Positions 23,713 through 37,640 of a stretch of 64,000 nt of DNA are shown piece by piece. Both the position numbers and the translations under genes were made by a program. Each line of letters opens with the position of its first letter. Position 1 is the stretch's first letter. Origin of the DNA: Viscum album (Eukaryota; Streptophyta; Magnoliopsida; Santalales; Viscaceae); contig OY728142.1 in the NCBI GenBank assembly GCA_963277665.1, positions 15,096,001-15,160,000 of the forward strand, given 5' to 3'. The notes under the pieces are model-generated. The model saw only the letters and a program-made list of their open reading frames with translations. It was not told the origin of the DNA and ran no database searches.

Positions 23713-26016
23713 AACTCCCCACCAAAAAACCAAATTGTTCCCTATCCATCTCTGGACACAACATTGACCAACCCTGACCAGAACATGAATTTCCACCTCA
23801 TACCACTTAAAAATAACTAAGATAATAATGAATGAATCCATCATTTTCCTAATAACCATGGCTAATAAAATTATAAAGAACATTTCCAACTATGGGAACT
23901 CTCCACTATAGAAATTTACTACATGGTCATGCCACAAACCAACACCTAAGACAACAATGAAGTCCTACCAAATCAACATCCCAAGATTCACATGAACTAT
24001 CCCTTAAACACAATTCCATCTCACATTATACTAGATTCCTAGACCTCAACTAGTTCCGAGTCAAATATTTTTGCATAATGCACATACTACACCATTACCT
24101 ATCATGATCAACCAAAACATACACACTCTTCATGTACATTTGACCATAAAAATCTATTCCACATAATTTTAAGAGGTTGAATCAAATGAATGAAGTAGAA
24201 AAAAACTTCAAATTCAAGATTCTAACCATTCATGTGAGGTCAAACTATGTGTCATCCCTTGTACCCATGGTTATACACACTCCCCACTACCTTTTCCTAA
24301 TATTGAAAATAATCAATATCTTTTTCCTTGATTCACTATCATTGGTCCAAACTCAGACACATGTGTCTATCCACTTCTATAATTTTTTTTACTTTCAGAA
24401 TACCTAAAAAGCCTCTTTGAATTTCCTATCTTCCCAGAATAAAAACACTCCATAGAAGTTTGATCAATCTAAGTTAAAATTTTCCCCTACTATATACATT
24501 TAAAACAACTAGAATATGACCCAATCTTAGGTGGAAAATATGATCCTCTATTGGGACTCCACTCCTAGATCTTTTTTAACTCTGCTTATTACTTTTTAAA
24601 TCTTGGATCACTATCCCACCTATTACTTCTATCTAGCTGAGAAAAGTATCCATTATAATGTCCCTACCCACTATCAATGCTTGATTCACTTACTCAGAGA
24701 ACAAAGTCAACTTGAAAATGTTCAACTACACCCTAATAGCATGATAAAGACCATATTAGAAACACCACGCCTTAAAAATATCTTGTACAACTAATAATGA
24801 TGAAAAATAACCAAATCCATGAACTTAGATACATAATTTATGAGTTAAATATATCCCTGCATCAAATTAATAAACAAAAAAACTCACTCCACCCATTATA
24901 TATTGAGAAATAATTAATTGATTTACCTTTACTAAAATTCATTCCAAGAAATCCCCTCATATCTACTATATTTTATCTTTATGTCCCAACATCAATTCAC
25001 TGGTCCATTAAGAATATATGTCACCAATTTCAACCTCTAACTTGGTAATATCTCAATCTTGTCAAAAAATAGTATGAACTAACTCTATCTAATAATCAAA
25101 TTCCTATGTTCTACCCTCCACCTAAAAAAATAATGGATGTTGAGGCTTGAACTCCCTCATAGAATACACCATGGATGCCTTAACACAATGTGTTCATCAA
25201 TCGATACTCTATATAACCAACACCATACTCACTCTGAGTTGATCATCAAATAAAATCCCTAACTCAATTGGCCTCTCAAGCTTCCCTAGCTACCTTGGAA
25301 GATCTATATATGGATCATTCTCATATCCACAATCAGGTGGATTGACACAAACATACTTTTATAGAATCACTCTAAACATAAAACTCTATGATAAGTAACA
25401 ATATCACATCTCAGATATCACAAATAGGGAAATCTATAATAATAAGTATATCCCACTATCCAAAAAACATCCCTACCCACACCCAGATCTCATAACATCT
25501 AGACTCACAACCCTTCCTATCCATTATTAGGCTAGGTAATAGACATACACATATGATCAATATAATTTATGATACTAGGAATCAAGATACCTAGTTTATT
25601 TGATTATAATTCCATAAAGAATCTATGTAAGAAAAAAATTCTTAACTTTTTTTTGACATTTATTTGAATCAAATACAATTTCTCTAAAACAAGATAACAA
25701 AACACACATAAGCATACACATGTCATGTAATTACTTTGTGATTGAAATAATATATAAAAATATAAACACCCACTCAGCTCTATAGGTTGAGAATAAAGCT
25801 AATAACCAATGTAACCATTAAATGAACATCATTTTAAAAAATTTCTAAACTATAATACCGAAAAACTAAATCAATTATTAAGATTCAGTAGCATTTAAAT
25901 ACCATAAATAGAAGTGTGGTAATCACCTACATATGGTGTTCTTATAGGCCCTATACATACTAAATATTTAATCTACAATACGAATTTAAAAAATTAAATC
26001 TCTCTTGGTACTATAT
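23713..26016 (-). other. Interior of the minus-strand non-autonomous element
   Basis: About 2.3 kb between the two LTRs, with a decayed primer site at the right edge and a polypurine tract (minus GGTGGGGAGTT) at the left edge. I looked on both strands for RT (xxDD), RNase H (DAS), integrase and zinc-knuckle motifs and saw none. Short open frames (for example plus 24,177-24,407 and minus 23,671-23,889) match nothing I recognise. It is somewhat less AT-rich than the surrounding DNA, so it could be old gag or captured sequence decayed beyond recognition. Confidence 0.5.
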
Positions 26017-28120
26017 TGTAACAACCAACCAATTTCTATAATATCACTTTGTAGCATCTCCATCCCGGTTAACCACTACTATGAGTTAATCAGAGTGACA
26101 CATAGATTTGGAACACCTCCCCATATGTTAGAGGCTACCAATAAGAGACAATGGGTATTTAGGTGATCATGGGGAAACTAATGCCGTTGATATAAATAAT
26201 AATGGAAAATAGAAAAATCAATAACAATTGACCATTTATGAATTATAATATTACGTATATAGCTAATAAAATTTCACAGGATACACAAAATAAGTTTCTA
26301 AAATGTTATATAGGTAATTCAAAAACATATTGTATCACCTATAGGATTATTGTGCATGGGTATAATCAAAAATGAAAAAAAGAATCCTCTATAATGAAAC
26401 ACTGAGGATCTTCCCATTCTATCTCAAAAAACTATCAACATTTCACTTATACATGCTTCATTGATCCATCCCCTAAGTACTATTCAGTGGGCCCTTTCCC
26501 ATACCCACGTCATGAATAATAAAGTCAACATGCACAATGGGGACCATTTGTATGGTGTGAGTATAATCACATTAGGACACCACTAATTATTTTCTTAGAT
26601 AATACACATAGGTACATAGGTACATGAAAATTGCAATGTATGCTAATTAGAATTATGCATAAACCACACTCCACTTTTATGAAATCCATGGGTGAGAAAC
26701 CTTCTTACACTTCTAGAATGGGATGATCTACCCATTGTATAAACACATCGTATGGGAGATCGAACCATTACCCATTATCACAACACTAGACAAACTAGTT
26801 ATTTTTACACTCATATCATTGAATGAAGCATTACAATCTCATCTACTGAATGATACATCACCATTTCACAAATAGAATATAACCCCAATCGGTTATCAAA
26901 ATAACATTATATAACCCATGGAAAGCATCTATATTATATCCATCCATCTATCAAATGATCAAAATCATCACCATAATCTATAAATATATGGAGGATCCCC
27001 TACAAAATCAAGTATTCATAACAACACTCTAATATGTAAACATGTTTCAATAGACTTAACACCAATGGTGTATGGAAACACCGACATCCTATGACTATAA
27101 ATTAGGATAAAATTGATTTATATATAATTAGTGAAGGATATCTCATCATCATACCATATTGGTGAATCACACATCCACCTAGAGTAATACATTTCAATAA
27201 TAAATAGAAAACATACTCTACTTGAAACCAATTCCTTGGTCTTTATATCATCACACCATACATCCACAATATATATATCAAACTATATACAAAAAAAACT
27301 ATATTGGAATTTACCTAAGACACAACCCTTGAATCCTGAATATCATAGTCAGTCTCATTCTCAATCACTCAAATAAACCAAACCATTCTTGTAAATCACA
27401 TGATCTTTGAAGTCATATAAACAATAATAATATCAAGGAACCACTTATCTACTACTAGTAGGAGTATAAATGTTCAATTACACATATTAATTCAATGTGG
27501 AAAGAAAAAATATATAATCTAGATATAAATATATAGACTAAAGATTTTAGATGAAGACCATAATGATAGAGAAAACTATTGAAATAGATGATGGAGGATA
27601 ATATGTCTTACCTGTGATGACTCCATGAGATAGACGACTTTATGAATGGCCCATATCAATGAATATATATACATGGGAGAATATAAGAGTGAGATAATGA
27701 TAGGGGGTCAAGTTCCCATTTTATAATCTCAAATGAGTAATTCCTCCATTAAATAAAAAATTAAATAAATTAATTAGTAAGAAATTTTGAAAAATAAAAC
27801 ATACATTCTACTAGATACCTAGTTATGATTGATCAATAACTCAAATCCCTATCATAAATTTACTATATTGTTATGAACCAACTTGTGAATCACTTAGAGC
27901 TATTTCCTCCATTCATTCCTTCACTAGATACTTGGAAATAGCTCATTGGGTACATGGTTACATATATCAAAAAGAAATATTTCTTACCACTATAACTGAA
28001 TTACCGAAAAAAGTCCTGAGACACCACCAATACCTTAAACACCATAAAAATTTCCATATACACATGGTAAGGCTATTGTTAAACCCAAAAAACCTCATCT
28101 AAAATTCCCATATAGTTACA
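26017..28120 (-). repeat. 5' LTR of the minus-strand element (2,104 bp)
   Basis: On the plus strand it runs from TGTAACAACC to TATAGTTACA. It is the uninterrupted partner of the split LTR at 12,235-12,570 plus 21,995-23,712. The blocks are colinear, but overall similarity by eye is far lower than between the copia LTRs, so the element is much older. Confidence 0.75.
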
Positions 28121-29811
28121 ATGCGAGTATATTATTATTTGAATTATAATTAAAATAGTATATGGACTAAAATTTGATTATAAAATTATATGAAATATAT
28201 TTAATCATGTTAAGGTTGGTGTTTTAAGGTACTATAATTTAAATTTATTTATTAAGTTAAGGTACATTTTGTGGAATCATGAAATTTTATTAAATTATGG
28301 TATGGTTTTTCAAGTTTGGGAAGTTTTTCTTTTCATTAATTCATGTGGTATTATTACTCAAGGAATAATGATTTTAGATAGCTTAGAAAGTGATAATGAT
28401 TTGGAATCTAATCTTAATATACTATTTGAACAATGGTATATAGTTATGGAGTGGATTGATTGATCATTTTGAAGTTTGAGTTCTTTGAATAGGAGATAAT
28501 CTAAAAGTAGGGTGTGATATAACTGTATTTCATATTTTGGTTACAGTTTCATGTGATTTGATTAAAATGTTTAGTATTATAAAAAACCGATACAATGGGT
28601 ATAATGTAGTTAATGATTAAAGCATGAAATTTTCAGTTTAGGGATAATTAATTTAGGGTTTGGGGTATGTTACATTCGTTTTAAATAACAATGGGTTAGT
28701 TTTAAAAGGAAACAAGTATTATAAGATGAGATTATTAGTTTATTTAAGGGCCTCTTCAATTAAAATCTATGTTTGAAAGCATGGATCATATGTAAGAGGA
28801 ATATATATGTAGATTTTCTCACTGTTTTTTAGGAATTGGATGTGGATGAAAGAATTGGGTATTATTTTGATGATTTATCATGTTAGTTATTAATGGAAAC
28901 ATGAAATGAGGGGTGAAATCAGGTAAATATTGGTGTAAATGGATCTTAAAGGTTGAATAATAACATAAATATTAAATTTAAAGATTTTTAGAATTCTTAG
29001 GAATGTTTGAGTGATTAATTAAAAACTTTTGATATAAAACATGTATTTTAATTTGGTGAATGGTTTTTTGTAACTGAATAATAATTTGGGAACACTTTAT
29101 AAAGATTTCAACATTTTAAAAACCATCGAGTAGATTTTTATGGTTTGATATAATATTTATAAACCATTCCACAAAACATTAAATGTGATGAAAATTGGGA
29201 ATTTTTTTTAAATTATTAATAAACCATGCACACAAATTATGCGTTTTTAAAAATAAACTTTACTGTCACCTAAGTGGACTCCAAAATCCAAATTAGTATT
29301 TTAGAAAAGTAAGTGGAGAAGAAGATAAATGGAGTAGTGAAGAAAAAATTAGTTAAGAGGAGAAACCAAATGATTTTAAATTATAGTTGATCTCATAGTG
29401 TTCTTAATATAAAATAAAATAGTTGAAAGATAAATGAAATCATTAAATATGTAGAATGATTCATTTAGAAAATACCTCAATGAGTCAAAATAAAATTAAA
29501 TTTTAGATATGGGGATTTAGATAAAATGAATGATGGGAGATCCCAAGGAAATTATTAAAGATATAGAAAAAATTATTTGTATTAGAAAAAATTATTTATA
29601 TCACAACTACAAATATAATTATTAATTATGTGAAGGTAAAGGATCTTAAGGAAAAGCTAGTAAAAGTTAAAAATTTCCAAACAAAATCTAATGTTATGGA
29701 GTTAAAAAATCTAACAAATGAGATTGGTTATATCTTTAAAATAGTTGGGAAATCTATGAAGGAATAAAATCATCTCAGTGTATTATACCAAATAAAAGAT
29801 GAAATTGTACT
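28121..29811. other. Unassigned AT-rich DNA with one LTR-like terminus
   Basis: AATTTAGGGTTTGGGGTATGTTACA-type sequence ending at 28,674 closely resembles the 3' LTR ends at 45,159 and 51,505, so a plus-strand gypsy LTR probably ends here. No primer site follows. From about 29,630 the plus strand reads lysine-rich and coiled-coil-like (see findings) up to the copia LTR edge at about 29,812. Nothing else is recognisable. Confidence 0.35.
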
Positions 29812-31147
29812 ATAAGAGGAGGGTGGATTTTATTCAAAATTATAATTACAATATTATTCCCAATCAAGTATTTAGTTAATCAAAAAATACAAGTTCTAAT
29901 CAATATCAGAGTATAATAGTTAATGTGTAAAATAAGTACAAGAACTTAGTAAATTAAACTATTGGAAATTGAAAATTATCTGATAAAAGAAATAAGAGAA
30001 TAAAAATAAAATCAATAAGATGATTTAAAAATAGTGTGTATAGTTTTGGATAAAAATTCATAACCCACTAAAAGGGAATTTTTTCTACAACAATTCTAAT
30101 AAAAGGAATTATTCTCTTTTAAACCAAAGTGGTAGTTGGTTTGAAAACCGAAACCAAGGTATCCAAGTCCTGAAGGAACTTATTTTACTATATATTTATT
30201 AGAAGGTTTCAAGATAAAATCTTTGAACTTCATTGATTATATACCTATCAAAAGGTATCATGATTGTATATCTTTGAGCTCCTCTATAATACCATTTATT
30301 GGTATAAATTCATCTCCCCATTACTTCTTTAACTATAAACCCATAAAAAGTTAAAAATTCCACTTCTCATAAGCTTTTTGATCTCAAAAATAAAAAAATT
30401 CTCATGTTATAATCCCAGAGCCTCCTCAATCACATACGACTAGAAAAATATAAATTAATAGAAAAAATATAAGATCTTTTACAATAAAATTCATTGATCG
30501 AAGCTCTTAGAAGAAAAATTTGAATGTAAAGATTGCAATTGGAAGTTATCAAAAAATCATGATAATAAAAATATTAAAAAACTACAAGTAATCATAGAAT
30601 TGTTCAGTATATTCCATTCTATAAACCCCTCAGTGAATTTATAGACTTTATTGTAATAGAATTTAATGGTTGAAGTCTGATATCTACATGCGTGGTCACA
30701 ATTTCATCACTTCAAACATTACATAGTATGATTAATGTAATTTATTTTTATGAGTTCATCTCTAAACACCATCACAATTTTAATTCATATTCAAGTAGAT
30801 TTATGAATTAGCTCATTTGAATGTAAAATAAGAGAAAAAAATAAGTCTGCCCACAAAAAAAAGTAAAACAACCAATATTAAGATAAATCAAAACCAAAAT
30901 GATGTGTATTATGATCTGTCAAAATCAAGGGTAAGAAATATTTCATTTTTCATAAAAATATCCCTAACAATATCTTCACTTTAGAAAATCAAAAAACCCA
31001 AATGAAAAGATAAGTTTTACATAAGTTTTAAAAGGAAAATCCATTTAATGTTTGATTAATATCAGCTAGATATAACATATGAGAATATAAAAAATCTCTA
31101 TTTAAATAAATAATTTAGTGATGATAAATCTTCATAAAACTCTAATA
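29812..31147 (-). repeat. 3' LTR of the nested copia element
   Basis: The right edge, on minus TATTAGAGTTT (from TGTTAGAG?), directly follows a minus-strand polypurine tract. The left edge is approximate, where similarity to 61,918 onward stops. Blocks align with the right LTR over about 1.1 kb. Confidence 0.65.
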
Positions 31148-31156
31148 ATCCCCCAT
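31148..31156 (-). other. Polypurine tract of the nested copia element
   Basis: AATCCCCCATTAA on plus reads TTAATGGGGGATT on minus, just upstream of the 3' LTR. Confidence 0.6.
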
Positions 31157-32399
31157 TAAGATAATTTCACCCTTTAATCAAATTATTTACCTTTAATATT
31201 GACATATGTAATATCTTCCCCAAATTAAAATAAATTAAAAACTTACCTTTCACATAAACATATCTATATTACCTCCTTTTTTATGGTCAAAAGGAACTAA
31301 AAAATGAAGAATCAATGCAGAGTAATAATAGAGGATATAAAAAATATTCATGTAATGAAACGTTTCATAATGTATGTTAAAAAGAGTCTTCTCCTAGAAT
31401 TTGTAATAAAACCATAGTTCTTTTCATAATTGTTTTCCTCTAAGGTTAATTTATCCTCTTTTTTTTTAAAATAAAAAGTAAAAATGCAAAATTTTCTCTA
31501 CCATTGGAATAAGTGAATTGATGAAGAGGATAATGATACAAATCAGTGGATGATAAGAATAAAAAATGTAGAACCTTCAAGAAGTTATGTTTGTATGGAT
31601 ATGGATGATCTTATTCTGATAAATATGGTTCCAGATAACTTCCCAAAAAAATTTATTATCATTCATGGAGTTAATAAAAGAGTCGTATAAAAATAATTTA
31701 AAACTAATATCCCATTTTTAAGGGTACATCAGATATGTATAGAATTTTCTCAAAGTTAAAATATTGAGTTTCATAGAAAGGAATTAATTATAATATATAA
31801 TATATTAAAAATTATTTATTTTTTAAACATAAGATATTTAAAAAACTATGAAATACAATGGGATTTTTCACTTAATAATAAATCATGAAATATATGGTAC
31901 CTTATAGATGTTAATTTTCATTGTGTTCAACTATAATAGATAGAATCCACTAGGAATATTTATAATAAATGTTCAATGTTCATCTGATAATTTCTATATG
32001 GTGAAATTATAAATAATGTAATATACCATCATGAAATGGTTTCACAATTCTAAAAATGGAAGTTCTTTTCCCATTATCTATGATTCTTTTCAATTTCACT
32101 AGATATAAAAATAAAAATTATAATGTATGATGACTTTTTGTTGATCAAACCTAACTTATTTTTGATTTATTTAAATCTACCACAATTTAAGGGTTTTATA
32201 AAATATCAAAAACTATTTTTTTTTGTTTTGATAAAATTGAGAATAATATCTCATTTTGTGTGTGTTATATTAAAGGAAGTGAAGTCTTATTCTTATATTC
32301 TTCTCATGTGAGTGATGTGATAGTTTATTAGATAAAGTGATAATACTTGTAATATTATAAATAATACACCTTAGATTTAAACTCAGACTAAAATTTGCA

Positions 32400-32730
32400 A
32401 GTGTTTACTACATAAAAAACAATTGAGTAAAACAAATTCCAACCACCATTTATTCAGTGTGAGTGTTGGAAAGTACAAATACTTTTTTCTCTTATGAGAC
32501 CATGAAACTAATTCATGTCCATGTAAATTTAAATTTTCTTATGTACTATTATGATTCATCCTAACACTACTATTGTTTGAATTAGAATAAATCATAAGAC
32601 TATGATCTATTCTAGGAGAATAAAATAATCCAAGTTCTAGGGTTCCTTTAAGGTATAGGAAGATCCACTCGACAACCTTAACATGTGATTTCTTTAGATT
32701 TTACGATTACCTCATAAATAAGAATGAATA
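32400..32730 (-). pseudogene. Copia RNase H remnant
   Basis: Minus strand reads KKSHVKVVEWIFLYL (about 32,700-32,655), the HLxAVKRIxRYL box. It is followed by GTLELGLFYSPRID (about 32,644-32,600), equivalent to GTxxLGLWYP, and by HGHELVSWSHKRKKYL (about 32,525-32,480), equivalent to LGxxLVSWSSKKQxxVALST. This order is diagnostic for the C-terminal domain of copia pol, which removed the RNA strand after reverse transcription. Catalytic residues are lost, and stops and changes are numerous. Confidence 0.75.
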
Positions 32731-32949
32731 GTTCATAATTACTAGTGAATAAGACATCATTTAAATTATTCCTTTGATCACCCCTATAATCATTGTTTGA
32801 TCTATCAGTTTCTTGGATTCAATATGGTCAAGTTTACAAGAGGTTCTTAATAGAATACTAATAAATGAAGAATTGTAAAAACTAATTGTTTTAAGTAATT
32901 ATCATATATACTTATGTTGAGTTAATATTATCACTTTCAGTCTCAAAGT

Positions 32950-33700
32950 TATTTGATCTTTATGGAAATAGTAATGTTCTTCCATCATTCTCATATCGAA
33001 CTCAGTCTGTATAATGTTTTGATAAATTTCTATAAGAATTTTTTGAACTGAGCCAAATATAATATCATTGATATAATTTTGAATAATAATGTCGTCTTTA
33101 TGAAATTTTATGGTAAAAATATTATCATATTATATTTATTTTATCATTTTCTTTGAAGTAATAATCTATAAAATCAATCCTATAGAGATCTTAGATCATT
33201 TTTAATCTCGTAAAGATATTTAGTAAGATTAAATTAATGTTATAATAAATTTACATTTTCAAAAAATAGGAGATTATTTAACATAAAACTAATTATGAAC
33301 ATATACTCTTAGGAAGACACTTTATATCCATTTGAAAATAGAGAAAATTTAAAGTGATTTAGAAAATCTAGTAGAATATGGATTGAAATTACCAGAGAAA
33401 ATGTTTCTCCATAATCAATTCCCTCTTAATATTTATGAACTGTAGAAAATAATATCACCATATTATATACTATAATTACATTTTCATCATAGTTATTGAA
33501 AAATATTCATGCTATTACTATAATTAAAATATCTCTGGGACATTCAACTAAAGTCCAAAACTTATTCTATTTAAATTAATTCATCTATTATTATATAGAA
33601 ACTAAAAAATATATCACCACCAAAGGAATCAAATTAAATTTTCGTTTTTAATTATTTATGAATATAATATCCCCATATTAATTTGTTAAGAAACTATGAT
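32950..33700 (-). pseudogene. Copia reverse transcriptase remnant
   Basis: Minus strand shows FQMDIK (about 33,345-33,330), the first catalytic Asp box (QMDVKSAFLNG type). Further on it shows KDDIIIQNYINDIIFGS (about 33,107-33,057), the YVDDIIFGS box in which the first Asp of the pair has become Asn. The downstream text (about 33,040-32,960) continues as the EFxMSMMGE-like segment. Frameshifts occur between the boxes. The open stretch 33,899-33,702 lies upstream, in the linker between integrase and RT. Confidence 0.75.
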
Positions 33701-34249
33701 TTCAAACTAGTTGATATAATTCACCCATTACAACATCACTGAGATTATTTCTTAAGAGAAAATAATTTTTAATTAAAAGGGAATGTTGATCTTTCTTTAT
33801 AGAATCCTTAAAATTCATTAATATAACTTTTGTAAGTTTAAATTTAATTATTCTAGAATATATAATGTTAATTTTTGATGAACTAGATTCATATCCCAAT
33901 ATTAAAATAGTTGGGGTTTCAAAAATAAAATCTGAATGAAGATCTTATAGATGTTTTGACTATAAATAAAAACAAACCTCATAAAACATCAAATGCACAA
34001 TTTAGTTACAATATTATTTCATTTTTTGAATAAACAATATGCATTAGTATTGGTTGAGTTACTAATAAATATACCATCATCAACTTTTATATCAAATTTT
34101 TGATGCTTATCTTTAGTAATCAAGATGAATAATTTTCATAAAAAATTGATGTAACTATGTTTATGTTTCTACCACTTTTAAATTCATAAGGTTTTTTTAT
34201 CAATTATACATGAAGTAAAATGTGACTCAAAGTGTGGTAATTAGTACTA

Positions 34250-34652
34250 TAATTTTATGATCATAAGTATTTAGAAACTAAATATTCACACAATAATTTT
34301 TCTGTAATTTCTTAAAGGATTCTATTCCTATATTTAAATAAACCATTCTACTATGGAGGTTTAGATGTAGAAAAGTTATGAGAAATACATTTCTCACTCA
34401 AAAATGTTTTAGATCAAAAATTTATATACTCTCTAACATGATAACTCTATAAATCAATATGTTTTATTCATTTTGAAAAAGATATAGACTGTTTTGAAAA
34501 ACAAGAGTGCAGTCAACATGAGAGAAATAAAATAAACTCAAGTGTACATATTATAATCATCAACTTATAAATATGCATATTATTTACCCATGAGACTTCC
34601 AGTTTGTGTAGGGATTAATAGATCCATGTAAACTAATTTCAATGGTCCTAAA
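34250..34652 (-). pseudogene. Copia integrase core remnant (3' part)
   Basis: Minus strand about 34,415-34,310 reads FLSEKCISHNFSTSKPP, two stops, then NGLFKYRNRIL. This is the copia integrase segment GIxHxFSAPxTPQQNGVxERKNRTL, with both Gln codons now stops and the catalytic Glu lost. The coding text ends at 34,652, where the giant-LTR element begins. Its upstream half resumes at 59,311 on the same strand. Confidence 0.75.
34648..34652. repeat. Probable target-site duplication of the outer giant-LTR element, left copy
   Basis: CTAAA here against CTAAC at 59,311-59,315: four of five bases match, as expected for an old duplication. Confidence 0.5.
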
Positions 34653-37159
34653 TATAACATTATTGAACCCAAAATCTTGGTTCTGATACTAAAAAATCAT
34701 TAAACTTATGTCTTTGATATGGATAATTTTGACCAAATTTAAACCATCCAAAAAATAAAAAAATTAAAATAAAATTTTGGATAACTTACATAACCAAGGA
34801 ACTTTTAGGTTTAGAGTTTTATATAATTAAGAAAAAATATTACACTAAAAATTCTATATATACACAACTTGTTCATAAATCTCTACTTCATCTCCAACTA
34901 GGTTCTTCAAGTCTAGTAACCTTTTTAGGCACAAAATACTTAAAACCTTTCTTCACAACCTAGTAAAATGGAAACATAATGAGGATGAACTCAAATGATC
35001 AGTAATGGTAAACATAATCATTAACAATTTGATGTCTTCAGTAAGAATAATATGAGCATAAGGATATAATTAAATCATCCCAGTACATGATAAAAACATA
35101 AGATAATTGATAGTGATCAAAACCTATATCATAAATAACAAAACATCGAATAAATATTTATCATAAGATAATATTCATATAATTTAGCAATCACATGGTT
35201 TGTTAAAACATTATTTGAATAAAGAATCCATTTGAACTTGATTCATGTATAATGAAAACTTGTTGGTAACTTAGAACATCATTTTCATATCCCTCTAATA
35301 AATAAAATAACATACCTAGTAAATTCAACTAATCTCTTAGGAGTAACCTATAACTAGTTAACTTAGTCCCTTTACACAATGTATTTGAGAGATATATCTG
35401 GATCAACCATCATCAAGTGCTATATCAGGCTCTCCCATCATTATAAAAAAATTACAAGGACTATAAAATAATCCTAACACATGAAAGATAGAATTTTTAG
35501 ACATAAAAATAACTATTTTTTATATCTTGATTTACCCATGTAAAATAAATGGGTTCCATGAAAATATATCTAAAAAAATCATAATACATATGAAGAAAGA
35601 ATATATATGGTATCATTATATCGTATCCTCATGGTAACATAAGTAAAATAAATGGTTTTTATCATTTATGAATATAAATAGTAAAAAAATTATTAAAAAC
35701 ATTTTTGAGGAAAATACCCTTTACACTTAAAAAGTCACCTTCAAAAACTAAAAATTCTTAAAGTATTGAGAAAATACATTTCATTAAAAATTAAATTAAA
35801 AAATTATAAATGAATATTCAAAAAAATATTGATCATGATGGTGGGAAAATATATTCATGTTGAAAAAGTTAAAAATAAACATTCTTTTTAAACTCTTGTA
35901 ATTAGATTCAAAAGTGAAAAATTCTAAAAATGTTATGAAATATCCTTTTAAATACTTTTCAAAGAAGGTATAATATCATTTAAAATAAATTTATTAAATA
36001 ATTTATTTTTAAAAAGAAACATTCTTGAAAAAATTAAATAAGACATAAATTTGGAAGATAAATATTACCAATTTAAAATAAGAAACATGATTGGTATCAC
36101 TTACAAACAACTTTATTAATATTTCTTTAATCAATAAGGAGGAAAATGGAAAATAACAATTTAAACCAAATTCATAACCAAGTAAGAATGAAATAGATGT
36201 GGTTCAAAAAAATAAGAGCATATGATCCCTCTCAAAGGAACATTGAACATAGAAAATATGAAAATAAGATGATATTGTATAAAAATCCTTACCATTTTGG
36301 TAACTTTTGAATCATAAAACTATTAAAGAAATGAATTCAAATGAAATTTAAAATATCATTAATATAATTATATCCATGATATAACATGTAAATGGTTATT
36401 ATTTATACCTCATAATATAAGATAGATGTATAAGATAGACATAATTCATAAAGAAGAAAATTTTGAGACGAATAACCCTTACAAAGATCATATCACTAAA
36501 TTGAGAATTAATAAATGGATATATTTTGTGTAAAAAATGTAAATCCATATTAAAAAATGTAATTAAAATATAGAATAGTCATATTTAATTACTCATATAA
36601 CCCATGAATAACAAACAAAATAAAGAAGTAACATAACCCAATGAAATGAAATTGAGTTATGAAATCCTTTATAAATAGGTAACTTTAACGTAAGATACCC
36701 TTGGATGAAAATTTTTTAATTGAAACTTAAAATACCATGGATTATTAATGATTTATAATATAATAAATAAAATGGGTAGTACATAAACCATATAATAGTA
36801 TTAAAATATTCATTAATGAAGTTAAATTTAGATTAAATCCCTTACCTCGAGTCCAAACAAGCTATGTATGTACTTTAAAATTAGTATAATATAGTTATAT
36901 AAATTATTTAATTTCATTAGAACATTTTATAGGATTAATAAATTATCCTTAATTTTTTTTAATTTAATTTAATGACATATTTAATTACTTAATCAGTTAT
37001 TTCCACATTTAGTGTTTTGAGGATGCTCGGTTCATAACATAAAAAAGACTTTGGTATATTAGCTATATTGAAATGAATATTTGTAAAATAATCAAAAATT
37101 AATTATAATTACATAATTATCCTTTTTATACATTAATTATAGTTTTAAAACCAATCATC

Positions 37160-37640
37160 TGTACTGTTTATGAAAAATGAATTATGTTACAATCATATAG
37201 ATGGTAGGTCATATGCACACATGAGTAATGCTTCCATTTTTCAATGAACATGTAAGAAATAAGGTAAGTATTATATTATCTTTCAATAATTATTATTATA
37301 TCCTAAATATTATATTACATATTTCAATAATTTATATATACCATTCATGTTATGTGATGAATCATATCACTTCATGATGGTTGTAATCCACACACATGCA
37401 TGAATGATGTTATCATTTTTATTGGATAGAAAGGTAAGAAAAATAGATGATATATATTATTTATTGAATTATAATTATTTCATGAATATCATATATATAC
37501 AGTAAATTCATTATTATAACCAACCATTGGTGTTGGTTATGGTGATGGAAAATGAATTACATCGGTTCGCGAGGTGGTAGTCTATTGTACACATAACCGA
37601 CGGTTTCATTTCCCATTTGATAGAATAAGGATATGGATTA
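37160..37640 (-). repeat. Three ~190-bp units inside an LTR (copy 1, reverse)
   Basis: Units centred near 37,210, 37,390 and 37,580 share, on minus, a core like GTGTGGACTACCACCTC preceded by ATGGGAAA/GAAAAATG-type text. See 42,100, 48,456 and 56,925 for the other three sets. Confidence 0.65.

Larger units (their letters stand above)
12235..28120 (-). mobile_element. Minus-strand non-autonomous LTR retrotransposon, split by a copia insertion
   Basis: Two direct copies of a ~2.05-2.1 kb sequence flank a ~2.3 kb interior. The right copy is 26,017-28,120. The left copy is 12,235-23,712 with a complete copia element inside it. Orientation is minus because the left copy is followed by AACTCCCCACC (reads GGTGGGGAGTT on minus, a polypurine tract) just inside its right end. 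The left edge of the right copy ends GTTACA on minus and is followed by AGTACCAAGAGAG, a decayed tRNA-Met-type primer site. LTR termini are TGTAAC/GTTACA. The interior shows no gag-pol signatures. Flanks CTAAC (left) and ATGCG (right) do not match, so the target duplication has decayed or one end is misplaced. Confidence 0.7.

Noticed and set aside
31590..31640. Plus-strand MDMDDLILI, resembling a reverse transcriptase DD box
   Set aside because: It lies where the minus-strand copia 3' untranslated region should be, and no supporting RT motif is present at the right distances on the plus strand.
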